Positions 1 through 9,030 of a DNA stretch of 64,000 bases are shown here, one piece after another (positions within the stretch are counted from its first letter, which is position 1; each line of letters begins with the position of its first letter). The DNA comes from Psychromonas sp. MME1. Lineage in GTDB: Bacteria > Pseudomonadota > Gammaproteobacteria > Enterobacterales > Psychromonadaceae. The notes beneath the pieces were generated by a model, which searched no databases, was not told the DNA's origin, and worked only from the letters and a program-made list of their open reading frames with translations. Position numbers and translations under genes: made by a program. The stretch is from the NCBI RefSeq assembly GCF_041080865.1, contig NZ_CP160906.1, forward strand, positions 868,001 through 932,000, read 5' to 3'.

Positions 1-1257
1 CCTGAAGCTGGCGTCTATATTTTTGACGAAGCACATCAACTGCCTGACATTGCGAGTTTGTATTTCGGTGAATCTTTATCTAGCCGGCAATTAATCGATC
101 TGGCCAAAGAGATTGATTTCGTTTATCGCAGTGAACTTAAAGAAGCAAAACAGATGGCTAAAGCGGCTGAACAATTGCGAATCTGCACACTCGATTTTCG
201 TTTGGCCTTCGCCTTAGATAAAGGTAGCGGCAGTTGGCGAGATAAATCACGTGAGCGCATCATGCAATTGCATATGCAGCGATTATTACAGGTGATGGAT
301 TTTCTGAAAGAGGTGATAGGTGATTTGTTAGGTAAAAGCGAAGTGTTAGATCACAGCTTCGATCGTCTAAACCAATTCACATTGTTGCTTAAAAAATTAA
401 ATAGTGTCAATGAAACTGGTTTTAGTTATTGGTTTGATTGCTCCAAATTGCACTTTTCCTTAAATATTACCCCACTTAGTGTGGCGGATAGATTTCAATC
501 CGAGTGCCAAAAGAAGCAGGCAGCATGGATTTTTACTTCAGCAACGTTATCAGTAAAAGGGCTGTTTGACCATTTTACAGAACTGCTTGGTTTACAAAAT
601 AGCCAATGTTTACAATTAAGTAGCCCGTTTGATTATGCCAAACAAAGTTTATTTGTAGTACCTAGGTTATTGCCTGAGCCAGGAACCCCAGGCTTAGCCG
701 AAAAACTAATTGAACAATTAGCACCAGTTATTCGTGCTAGTAAAGGGCGGTGCTTCTTTTTATGTACAAGCCATGCGATGATGAACCAATTGGCAAATGG
801 CTTTAGGCAAACTCTCACCATGCCCGTACTTATACAAGGTGAAAAGAGTAAACAGGCATTGCTCGATGAATTTATTAGTCATGGTAATGCGTTGTTAGTT
901 GCAACGGGGAGTTTTTGGGAAGGAGTCGATGTGCGTGGGCAGGTTTTATCCTGTGTTATTATTGATAAAATTCCTTTTACCTCTCCCGATGAACCTTTAC
1001 TTAAAGCAAGAATTGAAGACGCACAATTGAAGGGAAAAGATCCGTTTTCAGATGTACAATTACCGCAAGCAGTGATTACCTTCAAACAAGGAATTGGTCG
1101 CTTAATTCGTGCAGAGCAAGACCGAGGCGTTATAATTGTTTGTGATAACCGTTTAGTGACACGTAAATATGGAAATTTATTTCTTAATAGTTTACCGTGC
1201 ATGCCACGTACGCGATCCCTTGATAATGCGATTGCTTTTTTAGAAACAATTGATTAG
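1..1257 (+). CDS. yoaA: DinG/YoaA-family ATP-dependent helicase (5' truncated by window edge)
   Basis: Superfamily 2, XPD-like 5'-3' DNA helicase of the DinG/YoaA group, a cytoplasmic repair enzyme (known of the family). The open frame already runs at base 1 and encodes the Walker B box DEAH at bases 25-36, so the start and Walker A lie outside the window. Downstream motifs are visible: FTSATL near bases 535-552, the motif V-like stretch GSFWEGVDVRGQ near 907-942, and the motif VI-like QGIGRLIR near 1087-1110. About 418 residues are seen, the C-terminal two thirds. The iron-sulphur cysteines would lie mostly upstream. YoaA is preferred over DinG because tsaB follows, the neighbour order known from Enterobacteria and Vibrio. 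Confidence 0.9.
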   Translation, partial: PEAGVYIFDEAHQLPDIASLYFGESLSSRQLIDLAKEIDFVYRSELKEAKQMAKAAEQLRICTLDFRLAFALDKGSGSWRDKSRERIMQLHMQRLLQVMDFLKEVIGDLLGKSEVLDHSFDRLNQFTLLLKKLNSVNETGFSYWFDCSKLHFSLNITPLSVADRFQSECQKKQAAWIFTSATLSVKGLFDHFTELLGLQNSQCLQLSSPFDYAKQSLFVVPRLLPEPGTPGLAEKLIEQLAPVIRASKGRCFFLCTSHAMMNQLANGFRQTLTMPVLIQGEKSKQALLDEFISHGNALLVATGSFWEGVDVRGQVLSCVIIDKIPFTSPDEPLLKARIEDAQLKGKDPFSDVQLPQAVITFKQGIGRLIRAEQDRGVIIVCDNRLVTRKYGNLFLNSLPCMPRTRSLDNAIAFLETID

Positions 1258-1325
1258 AAAATAAAGTCTTAAACCTGTTGCTGATAAATGTTATACAGGC
1301 ATGATAGATAAGAGATAAAGTAACT

Positions 1326-2039
1326 ATGTCCAGAGCATTAAATATTTTATGTGTTGATACATCAACAGAAGCTTGTTCGGTGGCGGTACTTAGTGCTACC
1401 GGCTTCGACACTGTCATTAATGACCAATTTATGTTGGCCCCCCGTGAGCATACGAATAAAATATTACCGACTGTTGAACAAGTTTTGCAACAAGCAAAGT
1501 TAGCACTCGCTGATATTGATATCGTTGCCTATGGCCGTGGCCCTGGTAGTTTTACTGGTGTTAGAATTGGCATAAGTATTGCTCAAGGTTTAGCCTATGG
1601 CATTGAAAAAAACATGGTGGGTGTTTCGACTTTGCAGGCGATGGCACAACAAGCCTATAAAACAGAGCAAGCATGTGATGTCTATGCGGCTATTGATGCG
1701 CGTATGGGGGAAATTTATTTCGCACATTATCAGTTACAAGGGCAGTTAATGACATTGGTTAATGAAGAAGTGGTAATAAAACCTGCTGATTTATTGGCAC
1801 AACAGCCGCTAATATCCAAAAATGCGGCACTGGTAGGATCTGCGTGGGCTGCTTACCCTGAATTGGTATCATATTTTGCCAATGCGGTGCGCCTTGATAT
1901 TGAATTTCCGAGCGCCAAATATATGTTGGATCAGGTATTATATTGCATTGAAAAGGGTGTAACGCAGTTGCCAGAATTAGCGACACCCGTATATATTCGT
2001 GACAAAGTTACATGGAAAAAGCTACCTGGTAGAGAATAA
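1326..2039 (+). CDS. tsaB: tRNA threonylcarbamoyladenosine biosynthesis protein TsaB
   Basis: TsaB (YeaZ), 237 residues, is the scaffold subunit of the TsaB-TsaD-TsaE complex that makes t6A37 in ANN-decoding tRNAs. It has the ASKHA-type N-terminus with VDTSTEACSVAV (about residues 9-20) and the family signature YGRGPGSFTGVRIG (about 68-81). Length matches the E. coli protein (231). It lies 68 bp downstream of yoaA on the same strand and is probably co-transcribed with it, as in other gammaproteobacteria. No frame problems. Confidence 0.95.
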   Translation: MSRALNILCVDTSTEACSVAVLSATGFDTVINDQFMLAPREHTNKILPTVEQVLQQAKLALADIDIVAYGRGPGSFTGVRIGISIAQGLAYGIEKNMVGVSTLQAMAQQAYKTEQACDVYAAIDARMGEIYFAHYQLQGQLMTLVNEEVVIKPADLLAQQPLISKNAALVGSAWAAYPELVSYFANAVRLDIEFPSAKYMLDQVLYCIEKGVTQLPELATPVYIRDKVTWKKLPGRE

Positions 2040-2066
2040 TTTTTTTAGTTAAAGTGTGGATTATTA

Positions 2067-2366
2067 ATGGCAATACAAAATAATACCAGTTTACATCTCA
2101 GTCCAATATCCGTTGGTAAAAGTACGATTGCTAAAAAATCGTCTGTTACTAGCAGTACCGATATTGCACCTGTAACTCCAAAAGCATCGTCGAAAAATTT
2201 TTCTATGGTCCTCTCGGAAAAGCAGAAAGAGTCAATTAATAAAACTCTTGGTTATGATCAACCAAACTCTAAGCAGCGTGGTGCATTAGAAGCTTATCAA
2301 CAAGTGGCGGTACAAGAAAAAAGAGAACGTATTATTGATAGTATGAGTTTTCATTTTGTTGTTTAA
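2067..2366 (+). CDS. small uncharacterised protein downstream of tsaB
   Basis: 99 residues, starting 27 bp after tsaB and probably in its transcript. The N-terminal half is rich in Ser, Thr and Lys and looks disordered. The C-terminal half is predicted helical, with a stretch GALEAYQQVAVQEKRERI before the end. No signal peptide, membrane segment or catalytic motif is visible. The helical tail resembles short proteins I recall beside tsaB in Vibrio and Shewanella, but I cannot name a family. Function unknown; the reading frame is credible because of spacing and codon use. Confidence 0.7.
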   Translation: MAIQNNTSLHLSPISVGKSTIAKKSSVTSSTDIAPVTPKASSKNFSMVLSEKQKESINKTLGYDQPNSKQRGALEAYQQVAVQEKRERIIDSMSFHFVV

Positions 2367-2374
2367 TAAATGTT

Positions 2375-2627
2375 TATACCCTTGTTATCTCGAGGTGTTT
2401 TGTCAGGCGCCAGCCCATATTTCTGAGCAAGACCTAACATAAAATAATTATTTTTATAGTACAGCAACGTAGTGCTTATTTTCGAATTTGTGTCCATAGG
2501 GCAAGAAAAATAGTATTCATCTGCCTTGTCATGAAATAGCTATGTAGCATATATATACTTCAATTTTATACCTAGTATATCGGTCCTTTTTCTTGCTGTC
2601 TTTGCTTCTTGAAGTATCATGGGTATA
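2375..2627 (+). repeat. dispersed inverted-repeat element, copy A (long form, 253 bp)
   Basis: The left end TATACCCTTGTTATCTCGAG and the inverted right end (TATACCCATGATACTTCAAG when reverse complemented) form imperfect terminal inverted repeats. The interior aligns along most of its length with copy B at 18493-18739, for example CAAGACCTAA near the left and TTTTATACCTA near the right. Both ends begin with TATA. No protein is encoded. It fills the gap between the 99-residue gene and the secreted-protein gene, and its right end faces the latter with a promoter-like sequence. Confidence 0.7.
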
Positions 2628-2629
2628 TA
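2602..2629 (+). promoter_or_regulatory. promoter-like sequence in the right end of repeat copy A
   Basis: TTGCTT, 16 bp, TATATA, reading out of the repeat. The -10 ends 20 bp before the ATG at 2650, so a transcript would have a short leader of about 14 bases that still holds the weak Shine-Dalgarno AGGTG. The same arrangement recurs in repeat copies C and D. Transcription is inferred. Confidence 0.5.
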
Positions 2630-2649
2630 TCTTCTAATTTAGGTGTTTT

Positions 2650-3438
2650 ATGTTCCGTGTATTGACAATTTTCTGTTTTGTTTGTGCGAGTTTTTCATTA
2701 CAAAGCCAACCTTATAAAATTAATTTATCAGCAACTCAAATAAGTCAATTAGGGCAACTTATTTGGCAAAATGAGGGACAACAAAAATTACAGCACTTAA
2801 CTTCATGGAATCAAGCTGAAGATTTTCCTTCTCTCGGCTTAGGACACTTTATCTGGTATCCAACTAAAGAAAAAGGTCCCTTTAAAGAACAGTTCCCTGA
2901 ATTACTTATTTTTTTCCGTGAGTCTGGTGTAAAAATTCCATCCTGGCTTGAACAGACTAAATTGGCTCCTTGGCAATCACGAACGCAATTTTATGAGGAG
3001 TTTGAAGGTGAAAAGCTTGCCTCGTTACGTCTGTTTTTAAGTGAGCAGGTTGATTTACAAGCTAAATTTATTATTAGACGTTTAGAAAAGGCAATACCAT
3101 CGATCATTGCGACCTGCAATCCTGCTGATAAAACTGTGCTGTTACATAATCTATCTTCATTGACCAATAGCGTGAAAGGCACCTTTGTATTACTTGATTA
3201 CGTTAATTTTAAAGGTGAAGGAGTTGCTAATAATGAACGTTATCAAGGTCAAGGATGGGGATTAAAACAAGTGCTTTTAAATATGCCGCGTCAATATGAT
3301 GATGCTATACGTGCATTTTCTTTCTCTGCTGATGAAGTATTAACACGGCGAGTAAAAAATGCGCCGCGCGATGAATTTCGTTGGCTTAATGGGTGGCGAG
3401 CTCGCCTTTATGCTTACCCTCAGATAAGAATTGAATAA
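2650..3438 (+). CDS. conserved secreted protein of unknown function
   Basis: 262 residues with an N-terminal hydrophobic stretch (residues 3-17) ending near SLQSQP, which looks like a Sec signal peptide, so a periplasmic or exported location is inferred. The mature part holds conserved-looking blocks: SLGLGHFIWYP (about 61-71), VNFKGEG (about 186-192) and ERYQGQGWGLKQVL (about 196-209). I recall similar proteins in Legionella and Vibrio without an assigned function. The invariant Glu and aromatic residues would suit a peptidoglycan or glycan enzyme, but that is a guess. It stands alone, driven perhaps by the promoter in repeat copy A. Weak Shine-Dalgarno AGGTG precedes the ATG. Confidence 0.75.
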   Translation: MFRVLTIFCFVCASFSLQSQPYKINLSATQISQLGQLIWQNEGQQKLQHLTSWNQAEDFPSLGLGHFIWYPTKEKGPFKEQFPELLIFFRESGVKIPSWLEQTKLAPWQSRTQFYEEFEGEKLASLRLFLSEQVDLQAKFIIRRLEKAIPSIIATCNPADKTVLLHNLSSLTNSVKGTFVLLDYVNFKGEGVANNERYQGQGWGLKQVLLNMPRQYDDAIRAFSFSADEVLTRRVKNAPRDEFRWLNGWRARLYAYPQIRIE

Positions 3439-3536
3439 TTTTTTTTATTATTTTCTTTTTATTGTTCATGTTTACCTCATATAAACGGTACAATATGGAT
3501 CACACTATAATCTCTCAATTTTAAAAAGGTTTTGTT

Positions 3537-4547
3537 ATGTTTTATCGTATTCTGCGTAGTTTTTTATTCATGTTAAATCCTGAAAAAGCTCATGATTTAT
3601 CCATAAAACAGCTCAAATTAACACATGGCACTATATTAGATCTTTTTTATCGTCAAAAGGTTCAAAGTCGTCCTGTACAAGTGATGGGGTTAACCTTTCC
3701 TAATTCCGTCGGTCTTGCCGCTGGTTTGGATAAAAATGGTGAATGTATTGATGCATTTGCTGCGATGGGGTTTGGCCATATAGAAATAGGTACAGTCACT
3801 CCCGTTGCGCAGCCGGGAAATGAATCGCCGCGTATATTCAGAGTATTAGAGTCTGAAGGCATCATTAATCGTATGGGTTTTAACAACCTTGGCGTAGATA
3901 ATTTGATTGCAAATGTCAAAGAGAGCAATTTTAAAGGTGTTATAGGGATTAATATTGGTAAAAACTTCACTACGCCAGTGGAAAAAGGTAAAGACGATTA
4001 TTTACTTTGTATGGATAAAGTTTATCAACATGCCGGTTATATTGCCGTCAATATCTCTTCTCCAAATACACCAGGGTTACGCTCTTTACAGTATGGCGAA
4101 GCGTTAAATGAACTGCTTGATGCATTAAAAACCAGACAAGCCGAATTAGAAGTTAAATATAATAAATATGTACCGATTGCTTTAAAAGTGGCTCCTGATT
4201 TGAGTGATGAGGAAATTGAGTCAATAGCCTCTTCGTTATTGAAATACAAAATTGATGGATTAATTGCAACGAATACCACTTTAGATCGAGAAATGATCAA
4301 AGGTATGTCTCATGCAGCTGAAGCGGGGGGATTAAGTGGTCGTCCATTGCAAAGTAAAAGTACACAAGTCATTGCTAAATTCGCCTCTCATTTAAAAGGG
4401 GAAATTCCAATAATTGGTGTCGGTGGAATTGATGGTGTTATAGCCGCAAAAGAAAAAATTGCCGCCGGTGCGAGTTTAGTACAAGTTTATTCTGGATTTA
4501 TTTATCACGGCCCACAATTAGTCAAGAATATCGTCAATAACATTTAA
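3537..4547 (+). CDS. pyrD: dihydroorotate dehydrogenase (quinone), class 2
   Basis: PyrD oxidises dihydroorotate to orotate with quinone as acceptor, the fourth step of pyrimidine synthesis, at the inner membrane. 336 residues, the E. coli length. The N-terminal amphipathic membrane-binding region [20 protein letters not shown] is typical of class 2. FMN and substrate motifs are seen: [11 protein letters not shown] (about 60-70), NRMGFNN (about 111-117), the catalytic-serine stretch [15 protein letters not shown] (about 171-185) and IIGVGGI (about 298-304). Monocistronic: a strong terminator follows. The leader contains TATAAT at 3506-3511 without a clear -35. Confidence 0.96.
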   Translation: MFYRILRSFLFMLNPEKAHDLSIKQLKLTHGTILDLFYRQKVQSRPVQVMGLTFPNSVGLAAGLDKNGECIDAFAAMGFGHIEIGTVTPVAQPGNESPRIFRVLESEGIINRMGFNNLGVDNLIANVKESNFKGVIGINIGKNFTTPVEKGKDDYLLCMDKVYQHAGYIAVNISSPNTPGLRSLQYGEALNELLDALKTRQAELEVKYNKYVPIALKVAPDLSDEEIESIASSLLKYKIDGLIATNTTLDREMIKGMSHAAEAGGLSGRPLQSKSTQVIAKFASHLKGEIPIIGVGGIDGVIAAKEKIAAGASLVQVYSGFIYHGPQLVKNIVNNI

Positions 4548-4561
4548 TTTAATACCATTCA

Positions 4562-4606
4562 AAAAAGGCTAAATAACATCTATTTGTTATTTAGCCTTTT
4601 TATTTT
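4562..4606 (+). terminator. Rho-independent terminator of pyrD
   Basis: A hairpin with left arm AAGGCTAAATAACA and matching right arm TGTTATTTAGCCTT, closed by a 6-base loop, followed by a T-rich tract (TTTTTATTTTT). It lies 15 bp after the pyrD stop. Confidence 0.9.
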
Positions 4607-4980
4607 TGGAACGTCGTTAACAATAGACGACATATATCGCTATAGGTATGGCAATGATACGCGTGTGAATTCACCTATCTGTATTTTTACATCGTTTATT
4701 AAAATATCGACTTGCGCACAGTCACGATTTTTTTTCTGTTACCTAGATCGCATTTATAGTAATTATAGGGGTGTGGTGATATTCATTATTAAATAGCGTT
4801 AAGTGATTTAATATTCATGCAATCAACCTCATTTAAGTTTTTATTCAATAATGTTGCATTCTTATTCGTGTAATGATTTTTATTCTGCTTTTCATTGCTT
4901 CAAAATGCATGATTACAAACTTGAATTAACCACGTGAACTGTCTATAAAGATGCATCTTTTCTTAACTCAAAGGTTTTAA
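4607..4980. other. intergenic region between pyrD and the symporter
   Basis: 374 bp of A+T-rich sequence. An open frame of 70 codons begins inside the pyrD terminator and is not credible. The only clear content is the promoter just upstream of the symporter at 4921-4949. No RNA gene, repeat or remnant of a gene was recognised in the rest. Confidence 0.6.
4921..4949 (+). promoter_or_regulatory. sigma70-like promoter of the symporter gene
   Basis: TTGAAT at 4921-4926, a 17 bp spacer, and TATAAA at 4944-4949, 31 bp before the ATG. The spacing is ideal and both boxes match consensus in four or five of six positions. Confidence 0.65.
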
Positions 4981-6378
4981 ATGAATACTGAAACTCATGT
5001 TTCCAATCGATGGTCAAGTAGATACGCATACATATTAGCGGCAACGGGCGCTGCGGTTGGCTTAGGTAATTTATGGAAGTTTCCCTACATTATGGGCGAA
5101 AATGGCGGTGGCGCATTCGTTCTTGTTTATCTACTTTGTATCCTCTTTATCGGTATCCCGGTAATGATGGCTGAGGTGGCGATTGGTAAACGTGGTCGCT
5201 CTACACCAGCCAATGCTGCTGCGATGGTGTCGGTTGAATCTGGACACTCTTCACACTGGTCTGTAATCGGCTCGATGGGCGTGCTCGCGGGCTTTTTAAT
5301 TCTTAGTTTTTATGTGGTTATCGCAGGTTGGGCTGCTGCCTATGTATTGTATGCGGGTACCGGTGAATTTAGTGCCGCTGCTGCGGATAGCGCGACACAT
5401 GCAGAAGCCATCGGCACACTTTTTGGCAATCTGGTAAGTAGTGTTCCACAGCTGCTTATTTGGACGACATTAACCGTTGTTGCTGTTGTTTATGTTATCT
5501 CCAAGGGGGTTAAAGATGGCCTTGAGACGGCGGTAACATATTTAATGCCGGCACTGTTAGTACTGCTTGTTTGTATTATGTGTTACTCCGCGATTGTCGG
5601 TGATTTTGCTTCTGCCTTCTCTTTTATGTTTGACGTAGATTTTTCTAAGCTAACGATCAAAGGTGTATTAGTTGCACTGGGCCACGCATTTTTCACGCTA
5701 AGTTTAGCCTCAGGTATTATGATGGTTTACGGTGCATATTTACCGGAAGGTGTCTCTATCGCTAAAACATCAGTTATGATCGCCATTGCTGATACGCTTG
5801 TTGCATTGATTGCCGGTCTCGCTATTTACCCAATCGTTTTTGCACATGGTTTAGAGCCAAGTGCTGGCCCGGGTCTATTGTTCCAGTCGTTACCAATTGC
5901 ATTTGGCTCTATGCCAATGGGTGATTTTGTTGGTACATTATTCTTTATCATGGTGGTCTTCGCGGCCTTTACATCGGCAATTGCATTACTGGAGTCTGCT
6001 GCGGCATACTTAGTAGAGCGCCAAGGTTTAACACGTGTTAAAGCTGCGATTATTGCCGGTAGTGGCATTTGGCTATTGAGTTTGGGTACGATTGGCTCAT
6101 TAGCAGGCAGTGAATGGGCGCAAATTAATTTTGGTTTCATGGGCGGTAATATTTTTGATGCCCTTGATTATTTAACGGCGAATATATTGTTACCGCTAGG
6201 TGGGTTATTGATATCGGTATTTGCGGGTTGGATAATTAAAACTGAAGTTGTTAAAAGCGAGTTTAGTTTAGCGCCGTGGCAATTTAGTCTAGTCATGGTA
6301 TTACTGCGTTTTGTTGCACCATTAGGTATTTTATTTGTCTTTGCTAATTCAGTGGGTGTGCTAGATTTTATCAGCTAA
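4981..6378 (+). CDS. sodium-dependent transporter, neurotransmitter:sodium symporter (NSS) family
   Basis: 465 residues, highly hydrophobic, with about 11-12 membrane helices in the LeuT fold. The diagnostic first helix GAAVGLGNLWKFPYI followed by GENGGGAF (residues about 19-42), with unwound Gly residues and the sodium sites, is intact. Family members import amino acids or related amines using the sodium gradient; the substrate cannot be told from sequence. Bacterial homologues such as LeuT and MhsT are the best models. A good Shine-Dalgarno (AAAGG) and promoter precede it and a perfect terminator follows, so it is monocistronic. Confidence 0.92.
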   Translation: MNTETHVSNRWSSRYAYILAATGAAVGLGNLWKFPYIMGENGGGAFVLVYLLCILFIGIPVMMAEVAIGKRGRSTPANAAAMVSVESGHSSHWSVIGSMGVLAGFLILSFYVVIAGWAAAYVLYAGTGEFSAAAADSATHAEAIGTLFGNLVSSVPQLLIWTTLTVVAVVYVISKGVKDGLETAVTYLMPALLVLLVCIMCYSAIVGDFASAFSFMFDVDFSKLTIKGVLVALGHAFFTLSLASGIMMVYGAYLPEGVSIAKTSVMIAIADTLVALIAGLAIYPIVFAHGLEPSAGPGLLFQSLPIAFGSMPMGDFVGTLFFIMVVFAAFTSAIALLESAAAYLVERQGLTRVKAAIIAGSGIWLLSLGTIGSLAGSEWAQINFGFMGGNIFDALDYLTANILLPLGGLLISVFAGWIIKTEVVKSEFSLAPWQFSLVMVLLRFVAPLGILFVFANSVGVLDFIS

Positions 6379-6401
6379 TTGTTAGTAAAAATTAGTTCTG
6401 T

Positions 6402-6445
6402 AACGACAAAGGCGCTTAATTTATTAAGCGCCTTTGTCGTTTTGC
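6402..6445 (+). terminator. Rho-independent terminator of the symporter gene
   Basis: A long perfect hairpin: ACGACAAAGGCGCTTAAT pairs with ATTAAGCGCCTTTGTCGT across a 2-base centre, followed by TTTTGCTTTTT. The loop is very short, so the top few pairs probably open. Confidence 0.92.
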
Positions 6446-6622
6446 TTTTTGGATAAATCGAAGAATTGTTTGTACCCATTTCCCCTGAACCACCTATGCA
6501 AAGTATGATCTTGTCTTCATTTTATTAAGTGTAAATGAATATTAAATATGAGAGAAACCGCTTTCTAGGTATTATTGATTTTTAACGTTGTCGGCAGTAG
6601 GTATCAATTTAGTAAGGTTACT

Positions 6623-8884
6623 ATGGGAATTCATAACGATAGACCAACAATCGGTTTCTTTGCTCCGAGTGTGAGTGGCTTTTATCTTAGTACGCTTTGT
6701 AGTGAGTTAAGAAAACAGTGCGCATTGCGTAGGATGGATTTAGTTGTCATATTAACCAATGAGACAACTGACTTTAATATGCCCTTAGCACTTGATTATA
6801 TTGATGCTGCTTATATTGCAGTGGATGTATTATCTTCTATTTATGTCGAACAGCTTTTAGCGCGAAATATTCCCGTAGTTTCAGCCTCAGAAGAGTATTT
6901 TTCATTAGCGGTTGAATCTGTTATCAGTGACCAAAAAGCATCCGTTCAACTTGCCTTTGACCATCTTTATGACTTAGGGCATCGAAGAATTGGTTTTGTT
7001 GGCACCCTATTTATCACCGATTTCAGATTACGCTATCAAGCGTTACGTGAATGTTATGCACAAAAAGCGATGGTTTTTAATGAAAATTGGCTATTCGATG
7101 TAAGTGACCCTGGCATTGTTGGTGGGGCAAATGCGAGTGAAAAGTTCATTGCACAGGCGTGTGACTGTAGTGCAATCATTTGTGGCTCAGATATGATGGC
7201 TTTAGGAATGGTAAATGCATTAGATAAAAAAAGCGTTAACATGCCGCAACAACTAGCAATTGTAAGTATTGATAATAACCCTCTCGGAGAGAGTTGTATC
7301 CCTACTTTAACTTCAATTGATCAGAACTTACCTGTGATGATTTCGCGAGTTATTGATCGACTTCAGGGACGCCTATCCGGACTACCATTTATTAAAAGCG
7401 CACAATTGATAGCGCCGCGTATAGTGATCCGTGAGAGTTGCGGGGGCGCTGATGAAGTTTTGCTCCCTTGTGCTAATAATGAAAATGAGCAAATACAAAG
7501 CGCTAGCTATATGCAAGATTGCAGTAATTTGGCTTTGGCCATAGGAGGGCGTGACTACCGATGGATGACTAGTCTATCCAAACTATGGGGGCCATTCTTT
7601 ACATGTGTCTGTTTAGGGAAATGGCAATCACAATTTAATTCATCGCGCGATAAAGAACGAATCACCTTGGTCGATGTGATTGATGGTGATGGAGATTGTA
7701 CTATTTTAGATAGCTATATTAATAGTGAGATCGCAATACAAAAATTTCCGCCATTACCGATTGCAACCTATGATGCCAATGAAATACTTTACGTTACCTT
7801 GATCCCAATTACTCCAGAAGGAATTAAATGGGGAGTGATGACTATTATTGATAAACTAGATGTCGGTATGGATCAAGCTTCCTATAATATGTTTTTCTAT
7901 TATGTCTCCCTGATCTCTGTATTTATGCAGCGTGAAGCATTAACCGAATGTGTTCGTGATCGGGAGCGTAATGCGTTGAATTTGGCAAAAAGACTCGAAG
8001 TGATTGCTCATGCAAGCAATGATGGTATATGGACCTGGAATCTAGAACTAAATTTAATGGAGTGGAATGACCAATTGCTTGAAATGCTCGGCTTCATAAC
8101 TGAAGAGGAGAAGCTGTGCTATCGTAATATGTCATTTTTTGAACGTATTCATAGCGAAGATCAAGAAGTTACAAGATCTGCAATCACAGCGCATTTACAG
8201 AAAAGTAAACCCTTCAAATTAGAGTTTCGTATGCGAGCCAAGTCAGGCGCTTACCTTTGGGTTACTGCGTGTGGTGAAGCGATGCGCGAAGCTGATGGGC
8301 GGACGAGCCGATTTGTTGGGGTCCTTACAGATATTACTGAACAATACCATTCTAAGCAACATATTGAATTTTTAGCTTACCATGACAGTTTAACTGAATT
8401 ACCCAATCGAGCTGCATTAATGGAGCGGGTTACTAGTGATATTCGTCAATATCCTGATGCATGTTTTGCTATTATGCTCATGGATCTAAATCGGTTTAAA
8501 GAGATTAATGATACCTTTGGGCATGCTGCAGGGGATGCAGTATTAGTTTATGTTGCAGAGGCTATAAGTTTTACGCTTCGTAAAGAAGATCATGCCTCCC
8601 GGTTTGGTGGGGATGAATTTGTCTTTAAGATTGATGCCAATACGGGCTCTGAAGCATTACTAATAGCGCAGCGGATATTAGATAGTTTTCAGGGGGAATT
8701 TAGCTACGAAGGTTACGAAATTCCTATTGCTGGTAGTATAGGTGTCAGTTTATATCCACAGCATGCGACTCTGCCTGAAGAGCTGATAGATAAAGCTGAT
8801 ACCGCTATGTATCATGCAAAATCCCAGTCGCATAATAAGGTGCAGTTATTTCGTTCGCAATTAGTCGAATCTATAGTTGTGTAA
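6623..8884 (+). CDS. diguanylate cyclase with LacI/GalR-type ligand-binding domain, PAS and GGDEF domains
   Basis: 753 residues if started at the ATG at 6623, which has AAGG upstream; the frame extends 16 codons further without a good ribosome site. Residues about 5-280 resemble the sugar-binding domain of LacI/GalR regulators (PTIGFFAPSVSGFYLSTLCS; LGHRRIGFVG; VSIDNNPLGESC), but no DNA-binding helix-turn-helix and no signal peptide precede it, so it should sense a ligand in the cytoplasm. Residues about 300-455 may be a GAF-like region. A PAS/PAC unit follows (about 460-580). The GGDEF domain (about 590-745) has the active-site motif RFGGDEF (GGDEF at 662-666) and an RxxD inhibitory site (RKED) five residues before it, so it should make c-di-GMP and be product-inhibited. 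No EAL domain. Confidence 0.88.
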   Translation: MGIHNDRPTIGFFAPSVSGFYLSTLCSELRKQCALRRMDLVVILTNETTDFNMPLALDYIDAAYIAVDVLSSIYVEQLLARNIPVVSASEEYFSLAVESVISDQKASVQLAFDHLYDLGHRRIGFVGTLFITDFRLRYQALRECYAQKAMVFNENWLFDVSDPGIVGGANASEKFIAQACDCSAIICGSDMMALGMVNALDKKSVNMPQQLAIVSIDNNPLGESCIPTLTSIDQNLPVMISRVIDRLQGRLSGLPFIKSAQLIAPRIVIRESCGGADEVLLPCANNENEQIQSASYMQDCSNLALAIGGRDYRWMTSLSKLWGPFFTCVCLGKWQSQFNSSRDKERITLVDVIDGDGDCTILDSYINSEIAIQKFPPLPIATYDANEILYVTLIPITPEGIKWGVMTIIDKLDVGMDQASYNMFFYYVSLISVFMQREALTECVRDRERNALNLAKRLEVIAHASNDGIWTWNLELNLMEWNDQLLEMLGFITEEEKLCYRNMSFFERIHSEDQEVTRSAITAHLQKSKPFKLEFRMRAKSGAYLWVTACGEAMREADGRTSRFVGVLTDITEQYHSKQHIEFLAYHDSLTELPNRAALMERVTSDIRQYPDACFAIMLMDLNRFKEINDTFGHAAGDAVLVYVAEAISFTLRKEDHASRFGGDEFVFKIDANTGSEALLIAQRILDSFQGEFSYEGYEIPIAGSIGVSLYPQHATLPEELIDKADTAMYHAKSQSHNKVQLFRSQLVESIVV

Positions 8885-9030
8885 AGTAGTAAATATAAAA
8901 ATAGATCTGTTATGCGATGATTTATTAATTATTTTTTGTCATCGCCACTAAACGTTAGCTAAGTTCATTTAGCGGTATTTGGCTATATTTAACCTAGATA
9001 ACGCTTAGAGTATTTAATGATGGCGCAAAA

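Noticed and set aside
4584-4796. 70-codon open frame after pyrD
   Set aside because: It begins inside the pyrD terminator hairpin, has no Shine-Dalgarno and an unlikely composition.
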